A stretch of DNA of 64,000 nucleotides from Drosophila persimilis. Lineage: Eukaryota > Arthropoda > Insecta > Diptera > Drosophilidae. Below, piece by piece: positions 40,077-49,352 of this stretch. The notes under the pieces are model-generated. The model was given only the letters and a program-made list of their open reading frames with translations, ran no database searches and was not told the DNA's origin. Every line of letters begins with the position of its first letter. The first letter of the stretch is position 1. The position numbers and the translations under genes are program-made. The stretch is from NCBI RefSeq assembly GCF_003286085.1, contig NW_020825491.1, forward strand, positions 161,216 through 225,215. Direction: 5' to 3'.

Positions 40077-41338
40077 GTCTTCCTGCAGCACTGCCATGCC
40101 GAGATGCCCACTTTTCCGCATCTCCAGCAGTAGGTGAGCGGTCGACCGTTGCACTCCCGGCTCCAATGATCCGCGCTCCCACACCTTCGGCACGCCTGGG
40201 CCGGATTCTTGACATATCCATCCTCGATATTGCCGTTGGTCGGTGTCGGCAAGCGGCCATGCGCTCCCCTTTCCTCCCGTGCTGCCTCCTCCAGCGGGCC
40301 GTCTTTGCATCGCCGACATGCCGTCGTATCGGCCGGCTTGTGGAAGGGATTCGCTGCCCGGGCTTTCACGGTTGGATTCTCCCGTTGGAACTCTAGGCGG
40401 TCCCTTTCCAGCGCCTCGAACTCGTCTGCCAGTTCCATCATGGTGTCGAGATCCTTGCACCGGTGTGGTCTCATATACGCTCTCAAGTCGGGCATGCTAT
40501 TCTCCCGAATCAACTCCGTTTGCTCCTCTTGGGGACATTTCAGGGGTCGCATAAGTGTCTGCATCTCTACCATGTATTCTTTGAACGGCTCGCCCCACTT
40601 CTGTTTCCGCATCCTCACTTCCTGCAGCAACTTCTCAAAATATCCCCGAGGCAGAAAGTAAGCCTGGAAGCTGGAAGAGAACTCTTTCCACGTTCTCCAC
40701 TGCCGATTGTTCGCCACGAACCACATCAGCGCCCGTCCTTTTAGCAGCTCCGGCATCGCCCTGGGGATCAGATCCGGATCCAGACCGTATGTCTCGGCGG
40801 ACCACTCGACCTGCTCCAAGAACTCGAGAGGCTTCGTCGTACCGTCGAACCGGAACGACCACTCTCTCACCTGTTTCGCCACTCTAGCGTAGTCCAGGTG
40901 TGCTGGCCGTGTGGTGGCTGGTTCGACTCTCTCCCTTTCGGTTTCTCGGCTTCGATCCCTTCCTGGGTGACGGGGCCTGCTAGGCGTTCCTGTGTGTGAG
41001 CGTTCCGGTATTGGCACTGAGAGACTCGCTATCAACTCTCTTTGTATATCGACTGGGGACCTCCACAGCGCAGCCGCGGCTGCGCCGGGTGGGGGCGCCA
41101 GGTGCACGTACGCGGCTTGTTTATCGTCCGCCCGGGGTGTCGGCGAGGACCTGTTCGCCCGACACTCCCATACCTCTATCAAATCGGCCCACTCTGCCTC
41201 ATCCTCGTGTTCCCTCATCCATTCCTTAAAGGTTCTTCTCATTTCGTCCACGGTGCCCTCCAGCCGCACGCCGAAGGCGTGGCCGCATTGGACAAGCTCC
41301 TCCTTTCTCAACCGATGGATCCATTGTCCCTTCCCCAT
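40007..41338 (-). CDS. gag: Gag of the gypsy element
   Basis: 443 residues, MGKGQWIHRLRKEELVQCG. The capsid region is around residues 160-320 (REWSFRFDGTTKPLEFLEQVEWSA... LPRGYFEKLLQEVRMRKQ). Zinc knuckles CRRCGSADHWSREC and CWRCGKVGISAWQCC (the second is irregular). Typical gypsy gag size and order. Overlaps pol, which is reached by -1 frameshifting. Frame intact. Confidence 0.88.
   Translation of the reverse strand: MGKGQWIHRLRKEELVQCGHAFGVRLEGTVDEMRRTFKEWMREHEDEAEWADLIEVWECRANRSSPTPRADDKQAAYVHLAPPPGAAAAALWRSPVDIQRELIASLSVPIPERSHTGTPSRPRHPGRDRSRETERERVEPATTRPAHLDYARVAKQVREWSFRFDGTTKPLEFLEQVEWSAETYGLDPDLIPRAMPELLKGRALMWFVANNRQWRTWKEFSSSFQAYFLPRGYFEKLLQEVRMRKQKWGEPFKEYMVEMQTLMRPLKCPQEEQTELIRENSMPDLRAYMRPHRCKDLDTMMELADEFEALERDRLEFQRENPTVKARAANPFHKPADTTACRRCKDGPLEEAAREERGAHGRLPTPTNGNIEDGYVKNPAQACRRCGSADHWSRECNGRPLTYCWRCGKVGISAWQCCRKTGNAPRPTPRRAVPGSQETVPQA
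40070..40076 (-). promoter_or_regulatory. -1 frameshift site G GGA AAC of the gypsy element
   Basis: On the minus strand ACG GGA AAC in the gag frame gives the X XXY YYZ heptamer GGGAAAC. The -1 frame continues as GGG AAA CGC into the protease. It is the same heptamer as in the 412-like element at 6514. Confidence 0.8.
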
Positions 41339-41388
41339 TCTCTCGTCTATACTCTCCCTCCCTTTGTCCTATTATTTGTCGTTGTAGG

Positions 41389-41405
41389 CCCCACGTTGGG
41401 CGCCA
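41389..41405 (-). other. Primer binding site, tRNA-Lys type
   Basis: On the minus strand TGGCGCCCAACGTGGGG lies two bases inside the 5' LTR end, the primer site used by gypsy-type elements with tRNA-Lys. Confidence 0.85.
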
Positions 41406-41407
41406 GT

Positions 41408-42226
41408 TGTAACGAACCTGCTTTTTGGGCTCGCTTGAGTTTGCTGGGCTTGCTCAGCGGTCGGCAGATTCGCAGCAACGTATTTTTATTGTTGCCCCCA
41501 ACGACAAATGATAAGACTTTCCTTTTCTTTTTACAGTTTCTCTTAACTTCCGATCTCCACCACGCGGGGGCTCTCGTCGGGTGTGGCAGCGTCGAGGCTA
41601 TTGATTGGGGCAAGTTGACCTCCGCTATTGCTTTGGTCCGCCACTCGAATCCGCACTCCACGTCTCGCACTCCCCTCCTAGCTTCCGCCGGCGTACGGGG
41701 ATCTTCACTTAATTTAGACTTACTCTGGGGGGGCAGGCGGGGCCTGTCTGCCTGCTGCTACACTTCACTACACTTCTTTGTTTCGTACCGAGTATCACTC
41801 TTGCGTTTCGACCGGGTCTCAACGTGCGCGCGCGCTTACTTATCCGCGGGAAAAGAGACCCGCTTCGACGCCGCTACCTCCTTTTATAGCCCCTTGCCAG
41901 GCCCCGGCTCGGCGTCGGTAGTTTTCCATCGCCGTCTCCTGGTTTCCATGGCCTTCGTAACGGGGCCTGGCCGGTGGCGTGATCCCATGCCCTTATTTGG
42001 TCATGCGCCAGATTATTGCCGGCCCGATCCCGCCGTTTCCTTTGCCTCTCGTGCCTCTCTCTCTCCGAGAGCAGGGCACTTCCCCTCTCGAGGCCCTTGG
42101 CCTCTTCGCCGCATCCGGATAACCGTGGGCGTCTGGCTTGACCTTCGCCTTATCCGGCCAGCCGTCAGCTTTTATCCGACTGTGCTCTTGGTCGCACTCG
42201 GCCTGTGGGAACCCTGGTTCCTCACA
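41408..42226 (-). repeat. Gypsy LTR (5' LTR in element orientation), 819 bp
   Basis: Same ends as the other LTR, 51 bp shorter by one internal deletion near 41533. Followed by ACTT at 42227-42230. Confidence 0.94.
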
Positions 42227-42230
42227 ACTT

Positions 42231-42636
42231 ATATCTAAATAAATATATAAAAAGCAGGCCTGAGAATACCTCAATCGCATCTGAAGAAACAACAGAATTC
42301 GTTATTAGCTTAGTAAATGGAGAAACATTTCGATATGAAAATGAGTCAATAGAGTCTGAACAGTTTCAAAATGGTTTGATTTTTGTTTACACTGACATTA
42401 TCAAACCAAGATGTGTTGGAAATAAAAGACCTCGATGTCTTCGAGTATTACATTATAATGGAAAAGAGCAACTTATACAATTCAACAATATTGAATATTA
42501 TCCCATTGAAATATGGTCTCCAAAAGAAATTTCGATCTTAATTACCGATTCCAAAGGGTATAAAGTACCATTTGAATCTTCAGCAATTCCAATTTTTGTT
42601 ACCCTTCACTTTAAAAAACGAAAAGAAATGCTATAA
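42231..42636 (+). pseudogene. Penton (minor capsid protein), C-terminal part
   Basis: Open through the LTR edge from 42205, but native from about 42227: a beta-rich stretch with FVISLVNGETFRY, GLIFVYTDIIKPRCVG, RCLRVLHYNGKEQLIQFNNIEYYPI and IPIFVTLHFKKRKEML. The pattern 'VYTDII-P--VG---RCLRV' is that of Polinton penton-like single jelly-roll proteins. It joins in frame to the N-terminal part at 32548-32693 across the LTR element. Confidence 0.85.
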
Positions 42637-42682
42637 ATAATACTGTAAAGATGGAAATTTATTCAGAGTAGAAATAACCATC

Positions 42683-43153
42683 ATGACGAAATCTTATCAA
42701 CAATATTATTTAAATCAGTGTGGAGGAGGGTTGAATCATATAGGAAGTCTTTATGTTTCACCCAGAGTTATCCAACAAGGTAGAGGAATTGGGAACTTTT
42801 TTAGTGGTCTTTTTAATTACATAAAACCACTATTCCTTTCGGGGATAAACGCTATTAAAAACCAAGCTACTGAGACTGGAAAGGCAGTAATAAATGAGTT
42901 TGGTCGAAAACCTTTAAGAACTATTATCCAAGAACAAAGTAAAATTGCTTTGCAAAACCTGTCAAATAAAGCCATTAATAAGATAACCCGATTCCAGAAT
43001 GGGGCAGGTAAAAAGAATAAAAAGAGAAGGTCTAGGAAAAAACTATCTCATTTATCATCTAAAGAAGGAAGCAAACATACGCAGTCGAGAACCAAAAAAA
43101 AAAAATCAACAAAGAAATTAACTATAAGAGACATTTTTTCTAAATCAAAATGA
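42683..43153 (+). CDS. pVI-like minor virion protein, 156 residues
   Basis: MTKSYQQYYLNQCGGGL, then QQGRGIGNFFSGLFNYIKPLFLSGINAIKNQ. A Gly-rich, amphipathic/hydrophobic N-terminal half and a very basic C-terminus (KKNKKRRSRKK). Polintons and adenoviruses carry a small protein of this make-up (pVI, membrane lysis) beside the capsid genes. Assignment by composition and place, between penton and major capsid. The stop overlaps the next gene's ATG. Confidence 0.65.
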   Translation: MTKSYQQYYLNQCGGGLNHIGSLYVSPRVIQQGRGIGNFFSGLFNYIKPLFLSGINAIKNQATETGKAVINEFGRKPLRTIIQEQSKIALQNLSNKAINKITRFQNGAGKKNKKRRSRKKLSHLSSKEGSKHTQSRTKKKKSTKKLTIRDIFSKSK

Positions 43154-44397
43154 CCACCCATATTGAATGTATGAAAAGCGAATTGGATCTCTTTGAGCCA
43201 CATCCTACACAAAGCTCTATTCTGAGAACAGAAGAAGTTTCATATAACCCCATAGCTTCGTTGGACAGTGCTTCTTCAATTGAATTCGTTTGCTTAGGAA
43301 ATGGGGAAACATATCGAGACCTATCAAGTGTTTACTTAAGACTTGTTGTGCAACTAAGAAAAAGTGATAATACCAACATTGAAGGAAACGATGTTGGAGT
43401 AGTGAATAATATTTTGGTTTCTCAGAGTGATAATAACTATCATTATAGATCGTATTTGCAAACGATTTTAAACTATGGCAGTGATGCCAGTGAAAGTCAC
43501 TTAGCCACTCAAGGTTATTATCCTAATTATGGTAAATTATTATCTGGTAGATACGTTAACACCGATGGATCCATTATGCTCAAAAATATTTTTCAAAACA
43601 GTAATAAGGTTGAACTATTCGGAAAAGTTCATGGAGATATATTTAATCAACCAAAACTGCTTATAAATAATGTAGATTTGAGGATTACTTTTAACATTGA
43701 AAAAACAGCATTTTATTTAATGGAATCTGAAACTGAATCAAATCTTAAAATATTGGAGGCCCAACTATTCATGAACCACATAACTATTAATCCGAGCATT
43801 TTATTGGCTCATCATCATGTTTTACAAACTAAAAATGCCATTTATCCATACAGCAAAGTTCAAGTAAAATCATTTACAATATATCCAGGAAATAATACAT
43901 TATCAATTGACAATGCAGTTATTGGACAGCTTCCCAATTTTTTGGTTTTTTGCATGGTAAAAAACAAATCATATTCTGGAAATCGGGCATTAAACCCCTT
44001 CCATTTTGAACATTTTAAAATTCAACGCTTTAATCTATTGGTTAATGGAGTACAAGTACCATCGCAGGCACTTGAGTTTGATTTCTCGAACTCTGAAAAT
44101 GCTCAAAGCTCTAGAGGATATAATATGCTATTCAGATCAAGTGGAATAAAACATTATGATCGAGGCTTACAAATTACAAAGGAAATGTTTGATAAAAATA
44201 GTTTTATATTAGCATTTGACCTAACAGCAGACCATCACAATTCAACTGTATGCTCAAATTTAATATCACAAGGAGCCATCCGAATTGAAGGACGATTTTC
44301 GGAGCCTCTTACAGAAGCAGTTACTTGTCTGGTATACTGTGAATATGACTCAATGATTGATATTGATAAACATAGAAATATTCGTGTTCTATTGTAA
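43150..44397 (+). CDS. Major capsid protein (double jelly-roll type)
   Basis: 415 residues starting MTTHIECMKSELDLF. The N-terminal stretch SIEFVCLGNGETYRDLSSVYLRLVVQL is the typical first-strand pattern of Polinton major capsid proteins, followed by beta-rich sequence with VHGDIFNQPKLLINNVDLRITF and NPFHFEHFKIQRFNLLVNGVQVPS. It would form the icosahedral shell. The frame is intact. It overlaps the preceding ORF by 4 bp and is followed by the protease after about 2 bp. Confidence 0.85.
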   Translation: MTTHIECMKSELDLFEPHPTQSSILRTEEVSYNPIASLDSASSIEFVCLGNGETYRDLSSVYLRLVVQLRKSDNTNIEGNDVGVVNNILVSQSDNNYHYRSYLQTILNYGSDASESHLATQGYYPNYGKLLSGRYVNTDGSIMLKNIFQNSNKVELFGKVHGDIFNQPKLLINNVDLRITFNIEKTAFYLMESETESNLKILEAQLFMNHITINPSILLAHHHVLQTKNAIYPYSKVQVKSFTIYPGNNTLSIDNAVIGQLPNFLVFCMVKNKSYSGNRALNPFHFEHFKIQRFNLLVNGVQVPSQALEFDFSNSENAQSSRGYNMLFRSSGIKHYDRGLQITKEMFDKNSFILAFDLTADHHNSTVCSNLISQGAIRIEGRFSEPLTEAVTCLVYCEYDSMIDIDKHRNIRVLL

Positions 44398-44399
44398 AA

Positions 44400-44859
44400 A
44401 TGAATACATTACAAATCGATAAGTTGCTTTACAAGCATTCAAAAACCAAAATGAATTTTTAAAGGAGTTTATCCCTCTGATCAGCTGCCTCAAGTAATTT
44501 CGAAATATCCTGCTTTAATAATAGCAAACACAGATTCTTCAAGCTATTCAGGAACTCATTGGGTTGCTTTTTACTTTGAAAACAAATATTCAGCCGAATT
44601 TTTTGATTCATATGGTCAATATCCTCAAAATAAAGAATTTTTAAAAATATTAAGGAAAAATTCCATAAAGTTTACATTTAATAAACAACCACTGCAAGTT
44701 TATTTTTCAAATACATGCGGTCATTACTGTATCCTATATGGAATATTTAAAAGCAGCAAAAAAACATTAAATTGTTTTTTAAAACAATTTAAGAAAAATG
44801 ATTTTAACTATAATGATAAGTTAATAATAAAAATGTTTAAGAAAATTCGTTTAAAATAA
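44400..44859 (+). pseudogene. PRO: Adenain-type cysteine protease, frameshifted
   Basis: The catalytic set is visible in one frame from 44459 to the TAA at 44857: GTHWVAFYF (His), AEFFDSYG (Asp), a Gln before the active site (QPLQVYFS) and NTCGHYC (Cys). The start ATGAATACATT at 44400 is in another frame; the switch falls at a run of five T (44456-44460). One base gained or lost breaks the gene near codon 20. In Polintons this enzyme matures the capsid. It could be a sequencing error, as homopolymers are error-prone. Confidence 0.85.
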
Positions 44860-44892
44860 AACACAATATTATTTCAGAGACATTTAAGATGT

Positions 44893-45192
44893 TTATTGAA
44901 TTTTTGAGCTGGGATACATTCTTTTATTTAAGTTATAGTACTTTAACATTAGGTCTATAGCTTCTGCTTTCTTATTTGGTAGGGTATGACACAGGCATGT
45001 GTCAGGTCCGTCCGTTGCATCGTCATCACTCCAGGGGCATAGCTTATAATGAAAGCCAAACTTGGAGTACTGAAGCTCCTTTTCCTCCAGATCTTCCAAA
45101 ATGCTCATCAAATTTTCAAGAATTTGTACGTGCTCCTCGAAGATCATCTCCTCGAATTGCATTAAAAAAAGTTTTATTTGTTTGGCATGCAT
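44893..45192 (-). CDS. Unknown 99-residue acidic protein, antisense to capsid genes
   Basis: MHAKQIKLFLMQFEEMIFEEH, a helical E/L-rich N-terminal half, then CPWSDDDATDGPDTCLCHTL with a possible Cys/His metal site. It has its own fly-type core promoter: TATAAAG (minus, about 45246-45252) and TCAGTA about 32 bp downstream (45218-45223). No family recognised. It is one of two adjacent minus-strand small genes at this end. Confidence 0.6.
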   Translation of the reverse strand: MHAKQIKLFLMQFEEMIFEEHVQILENLMSILEDLEEKELQYSKFGFHYKLCPWSDDDATDGPDTCLCHTLPNKKAEAIDLMLKYYNLNKRMYPSSKIQ

Positions 45193-45435
45193 CTTGCAGC
45201 TGACTTCTTGAATCTATTACTGATAATGTTTCAAAGAGCAGGACTCTTTATATCCACGTCTTTGCTATGTTTCCCTTATATTTTTCTTTACCCATGTATT
45301 GGAAATGATAAGTACTATATCTAGCCATCTCTTTTTTACATATGTGTGTATATTCTTAACCTTTTTCTTTATTTTTGTCTTTACATGTATAGTTGTCTCT
45401 TCTTCTCTTACATATATATAATGGGAACTCTTTAT
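45193..45435 (-). other. Promoter region and spacer between two small genes
   Basis: Contains TATA and initiator of the 99-residue gene at 45218-45252, then AT-rich spacer. AATAAA for the upstream spliced gene lies just after its stop. Confidence 0.55.
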
Positions 45436-45820
45436 TTACTCTTTACATATAAATTGGAAATGGGCAGTGCTATATCTATTCATCTCTTTTCCTTTATATA
45501 TAAGATGTGAGATTCCATGCTCCTTCAACATCTTAAAGGGTGTTTTTGTGGAAAATTTGGTCACATAACTTTTAGGTAAAAATATCCAAAGCGGTTCGTT
45601 GTCCTTATCAGTTAAATAAAGGACTACTTTATTTCCAAATGATGTTTTTTTGATTTTACATCCATTGATCTTGTACTCAAATCCTATGCATAGGTCCTCA
45701 ACCTTGGTGTATCCAACCGCCGGCTTTGTCTCGTTAAGTAATTCTAGGAAAGCCTAGGTATATATTTGATGAAGTGCTTATCATTTTCTATATAGAGATT
45801 TAAATATGCTTACATACCAT
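45436..45820 (-). CDS. Spliced 106-residue protein; intron directly after the start codon
   Basis: Exon 1 gives only ATG (45820-45818). Intron 45817-45754 is 64 nt (ATG|GTATGTAAG ... ATACCTAG|GCT). Exon 2 is 45753-45436, exactly 106 codons including TAA, followed at once by AATAAA. No other ATG opens this frame upstream in exon 2. Core pattern: FLELLNETKPAVGYTKVEDL, then NKVVLYLTDKD...PLWIFLPKSY, beta-rich and recalling small OB-fold-like, possibly ssDNA-binding proteins in virus-like elements; that likeness is tentative. TATAAAAT lies at 45860-45853 (minus). Confidence 0.65.
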
Positions 45821-46211
45821 TATAGTAATAGAAACTATTCAACCTACTAACGATTTTATACTAAATTATTTAAAAGATTGCATGATCTTTTATACTCTCA
45901 TTAATTCAATTTTATACAAATGTGATCTGAGCAGATTGGTAGTTGAGTGATAATAAGTAAATGGTTTTAAAGCTGTAATGGCCAGATGTCTCAAGTCTGA
46001 TTGGTGGTTGAGTAATAAGGGATAAATTATGGATACACTGCTGTATATATTGTTTCAAATATTATATTTACATTTTGGGTCTTATATAACCGTCAACATG
46101 AAAAAATTATATAAACAGAACAAAATGCATAGAATTTTTGTTCATATGCTGTTCACTTCCTATATAAGAACTGTAAGTTACTGAGATAGGTTAGTTCACT
46201 TTCACTTCGAA
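45821..46211. other. Divergent intergenic region
   Basis: AT-rich, between the spliced gene (-) and the zinc-finger gene (+). For the latter, TATATAAG at 46161 and TTAGTT at 46191 are spaced as a core promoter. Similar phrases ('gattggtagttgagtgataa' and 'gattggtggttgagtaataa') occur at 45935 and 45999, a degenerate tandem repeat. No ORF. Confidence 0.55.
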
Positions 46212-46436
46212 ATGAGGACATTTCATTGCGAGTTGTGTTATTTAAAAACATCTTTTAGTTCCCGCAATGAACTGAAAAAACACACCTTAAAAATCCACAA
46301 CTTTAGTTATTCAAAATCAAAATCATCATTTTATCGATGTTACTTATGTCCAGGAACTGAACTGTTTTGGTTGAGAATTGACTTCAATATGCATATTTTA
46401 TTTAAGCATAACATGGAATTAAAGCGAAAAATATAA
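46212..46436 (+). CDS. Small protein with two C2H2 zinc fingers, 74 residues
   Basis: MRTFHCELCYLKTSFSSRN... with C-X2-C...H-X4-H, then YRCYLCPGTELFWLRIDFNMHILFKH as a second finger. Basic tail ELKRKI. Own core promoter upstream. Likely binds DNA or RNA; a regulator of the element is plausible. It lies just inside the right TIR. Confidence 0.7.
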   Translation: MRTFHCELCYLKTSFSSRNELKKHTLKIHNFSYSKSKSSFYRCYLCPGTELFWLRIDFNMHILFKHNMELKRKI

Positions 46437-46801
46437 TATTTATTTAAAAATGAAATAATCTGTGCGTTTTTAAATATAAATACCTTTACATAAATTTACC
46501 AACTAAGTATAAAATGATGTGAAAATTACTCAATAAATTCATTCAAAAGCATCAGTATTCTACCTGAAATCCACTTATTCTTTTTGTGTAATCCTCACGT
46601 GGAAGAAACCTGTTTCAAACGAATCCTATGATTCTCTTGTAATAAGAGGAAGTGAAATTCAACCAATCAAAAGTAAAACAGAAAACATTTAAAATAAATA
46701 GTGGTTAAATGTGTTATATTTATTATATATGTACATATGTATATATTATTTTTAGAAAAATACATAAAATATTCTTATTATATAAATATGTATTCGTATT
46801 A
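46437..46801. other. Spacer and inner end of the right TIR
   Basis: AT-rich. The TIR begins at about 46556 with TATTCTACCTGAAATCCAC. No ORF. Confidence 0.55.
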
Positions 46802-47155
46802 TTAAAATTTCGCCTCAGCTAATTTTACCGCAGCAATTAAGTCATCATCATCTTCGTCCCGAAGTAGTTCCTGGAGTTGAGATCTTTTATCATCATCCTG
46901 ATTATCTACTAAATCGAAAATGTTGTCATCATCCGGGAAAATGTATGCTGGATTATCATTATTACACGTTGCATTCCTTGGGTCATCGTCGTCATCATCC
47001 CATTTAATGTCACTTAACCAGGTCAAGTTGCTCTCGAGATAGGTTTGGGTCTTAATCCCAAAAATCAAGGACAGGTCTACGGAGCTCGGCTGAGAGTCCA
47101 GATTTATGGTTGATTCCGGTTGGGAATCGATAAAAATGATTTCAAGGTCATCCAT
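46802..47155 (-). CDS. Acidic 117-residue protein encoded in the TIR (right copy)
   Basis: Same translation as the left copy at 19052-19405, pointing inward. Two identical genes at opposite ends give a doubled dose and let the TIRs correct one another. Confidence 0.65.
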   Translation of the reverse strand: MDDLEIIFIDSQPESTINLDSQPSSVDLSLIFGIKTQTYLESNLTWLSDIKWDDDDDDPRNATCNNDNPAYIFPDDDNIFDLVDNQDDDKRSQLQELLRDEDDDDLIAAVKLAEAKF

Positions 47156-47781
47156 CGTTGTTGAAAGATTACTAGTTTATGTCCTAGCTGTTAGCTGTGA
47201 GTAGTTATTATATAGGCACTTTGCTATGGGACAGTGTTAGGTACACAAAGGAGGAATATAAATTATAGAGAAAGTAGAAAGGTTCAAGGGCATCGAAACC
47301 GTTTTTCAGGAAACACTTAAAAAATACCTCTAAACTATCACATTAGATTCATTGCAAAGGGATGACCTACCTGTTTGAGGGTTGTTTGAATCGCAACACG
47401 GGACCAATCGTAAAAACAGGTTCATTGACAGTAAGTGGGAGGAGAGAGAATATAAATGAGCGAAGGATCGATTTGAGAGGATTTTACATGGTTAAGAAAC
47501 AGGATTAAGATCGAAGTTAGTTCACATTATCGCCGATAGGTGGCGCCACCAAGTAGTAAGGATACGGGACAGACGTATATTTACTCTAAGTAGCATTAAT
47601 TAATTTTGATGTCTTCCTATTATAATTTTATTCTTTGTGTGCTCCTATATATATCTCCATTAATTTGTGTTCTCTTACCATTCAACCCTCTATACGGACA
47701 TCTAGATACCCAGGTTTCCAACCTATGTTTTCTATAGGATGTAAATTTCAGAAACTTCACACATTTGTTTTCCCAATTCAA

Positions 47782-48410
47782 TCAGCCAGGCTCCGTTTTT
47801 CACATTCACAAAAGTTTTCCGATTTACTTTTGAAATCACATAAATTGGGGCTCTCTTTTTCCCATTCCGCAAGATTTCTTCGTTTTCAAAACGAAAACAT
47901 TTTCGTTGACGAAATGAAAAGTAAACGGCTTTTTATACAACAAAACGAACCTTAATTGCAAAAGGAAAAAAATAGATGACTTATTGATTCATTAACATCA
48001 ACTTGATACCTATATCAGGGTAATTTAACTTGTGCTTTCTTTATAAATAATTTTATTTTAACCCAACCTAAAATTTGGTTCGGAAAAAATTGGCCACAGC
48101 AACAACAAATTTCGTTTTGGTGTAAGCAGCTGACGCATTCCGATTTGGTTATCGGAACGTTGGCAATTAATAAATTTTTGCGTATAACAGCACAAATGTG
48201 CATGTAACAGCTCAGACTGTGCTTGTAACATGTGCTTAACAGAACATCTGGGTGAGCACAGCTGTTTCCCGCCCAATTTAATTCGGACTTCAAAATTAAA
48301 CATATCGATAAAAAAAATATGTGAAAAATGGAACACCTTAAAACGAAAACGAAACGTTTTGGCTGAAAACGTAATCCGCAAAAGTAAATGAAAAACGGAG
48401 CCTGCCTGAT
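47782..48410. mobile_element. 629 bp element with short inverted repeats in the right TIR only
   Basis: Left end CAGCCAGGCTCCGTTTTTCA and right end, reversed, CAGGCAGGCTCCGTTTTTCA: 20 bp with one mismatch. The left TIR shows the empty site (CCCAATTCAATGTTTATAAA when reversed). No clear target duplication and no transposase ORF. A non-autonomous DNA element or foldback of unknown superfamily. Confidence 0.75.
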
Positions 48411-49016
48411 TGTTTATAAAATATCCTATAAGTATTTATTTAACTTGACCAGTTAATAACATAGCAGAAATTGGTTCCCAATTCAATGTTAATAAAATAT
48501 CTTATAAGTATTTATTTAACATGATCACGTAATAACATAGCAATATGATGCACACTTACATTCAACATGTTGCCAAGCTGCACATGCTTAAGCAAATGTT
48601 GCTGCAACATGTTGCGAATTTGGTAATTCAGTGTAAAAAGCGACCGTCCCTTATCCTTACTACTTGGTGGCGCCACCTATCGGCGATAATGTGAACTAAC
48701 TTCGATCTTAATCCTGTTTCTCAACCATGTAAAATCCTCTCAAATCGATCCTTCGCTCATTTATATTCTCTCTCCTCCCACTTACTGTCAATGAACCTGT
48801 TTTTACGATTGGTCCCGTGTTGCGATTCAAACAACCCTCAAACAGGTAGGTCATCCCTTTGCAATGAATCTAATGTGATAGTTTAGAGGTATTTTTTAAG
48901 TGTTTCCTGAAAAACGGTTTCGATGCCCTTGAACCTTTCTACTTTCTCTATAATTTATATTCCTCCTTTGTGTACCTAACACTGTCCCATAGCAAAGTGC
49001 CTATATAATAACTACT

Positions 49017-49022
49017 ATCGTA
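49017..49022. other. Right 6 bp target duplication (ATCGTA) of the Polinton
   Basis: Second copy of the site at 17814-17819. Confidence 0.95.
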
Positions 49023-49349
49023 GTAAGTGAATTAATTTGTGTGTTTGACTGATTATTTAATGTATTCTATTTGCAGGTTCAATTGGTTTATTTGGAGGTT
49101 TGCGTTGTATTTGGTAAGCGAGTCTATTTCTGTTTTGGCTGATTTTGATTGTATTTTATTTGCAGGTTTTGATTGGTTTGTTTGGAAGCTAGCGTAGTAA
49201 GTGAATTAATTTGTGTTTTGACTGATTTTAATTGTATTTTATTTGCAGGTTCAATTGGTTTATTTGGAGGTTTGCGTTGTATTTGGTAAGCGAGTCTATT
49301 TCTGTTTTGGCTGATTTTGATTGTATTTTATTATCAGGTTTTGATTGGT
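49017..49349 (+). repeat. Mini-intron-like tandem array, unit 4, part 3
   Basis: Resumes with GTAAGTGAATTAATTTGTG directly after ATCGTA, so the Polinton entered at the last bases of an exon-like segment, just before a donor-like GTAAGT. Three further GTAAG...CAG segments follow, then gag sequence of unit 3. Confidence 0.7.
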
Positions 49350-49352
49350 TTC

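Larger units (their letters stand above)
32694..42226 (-). mobile_element. Ty3/gypsy LTR retrotransposon, minus strand, with large ORF3
   Basis: 9.5 kb with LTRs of 870 and 819 bp, ACTT duplications, a tRNA-Lys-type primer site at about 41389-41405, gag, pol and a third ORF downstream of pol. Order on the minus strand: LTR, gag, protease-RT-RNase H-integrase, spacer, ORF3, polypurine tract, LTR. Long LTRs, the Lys primer and an extra ORF recall Osvaldo/Ulysses-type elements; this is inference. Pol carries an in-frame stop and a deletion, so the copy is not autonomous. GC-rich, unlike the AT-rich Polinton around it. Confidence 0.92.
17820..49016 (+). mobile_element. Polinton/Maverick DNA transposon, 31.2 kb with nested insertions
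   Basis: Bounded by TIRs starting AGTAGTTATTATATAGGC and by ATCGTA duplications. It encodes the hallmark set: protein-primed PolB, retroviral-type integrase, FtsK/A32-type ATPase, adenain-type protease, penton and major capsid proteins. It also holds a DINE-1 (24859-25967), a tandem duplication (25989-34361), a Ty3/gypsy element (32694-42226) and a 629 bp insertion in the right TIR. Subtracting these leaves roughly 16-17 kb, typical of the family. Integrase, protease and penton are damaged, so it is probably not autonomous now. Confidence 0.96.
46556..49016 (-). repeat. Right terminal inverted repeat of the Polinton (2461 bp)
   Basis: Reverse complement of 17820-19651 plus a 629 bp insertion at 47782-48410. 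Same composite order: ORF, inner inverted terminus (from 47200), spacer, outer terminus ending AACTACT at 49016. High identity between TIRs suggests homogenisation or youth. Confidence 0.93.

Noticed and set aside
46802..47155. Considered two host paralogues for the acidic ORF
   Set aside because: Both copies lie inside the inverted repeats, so they are one transposon gene duplicated with the TIR.
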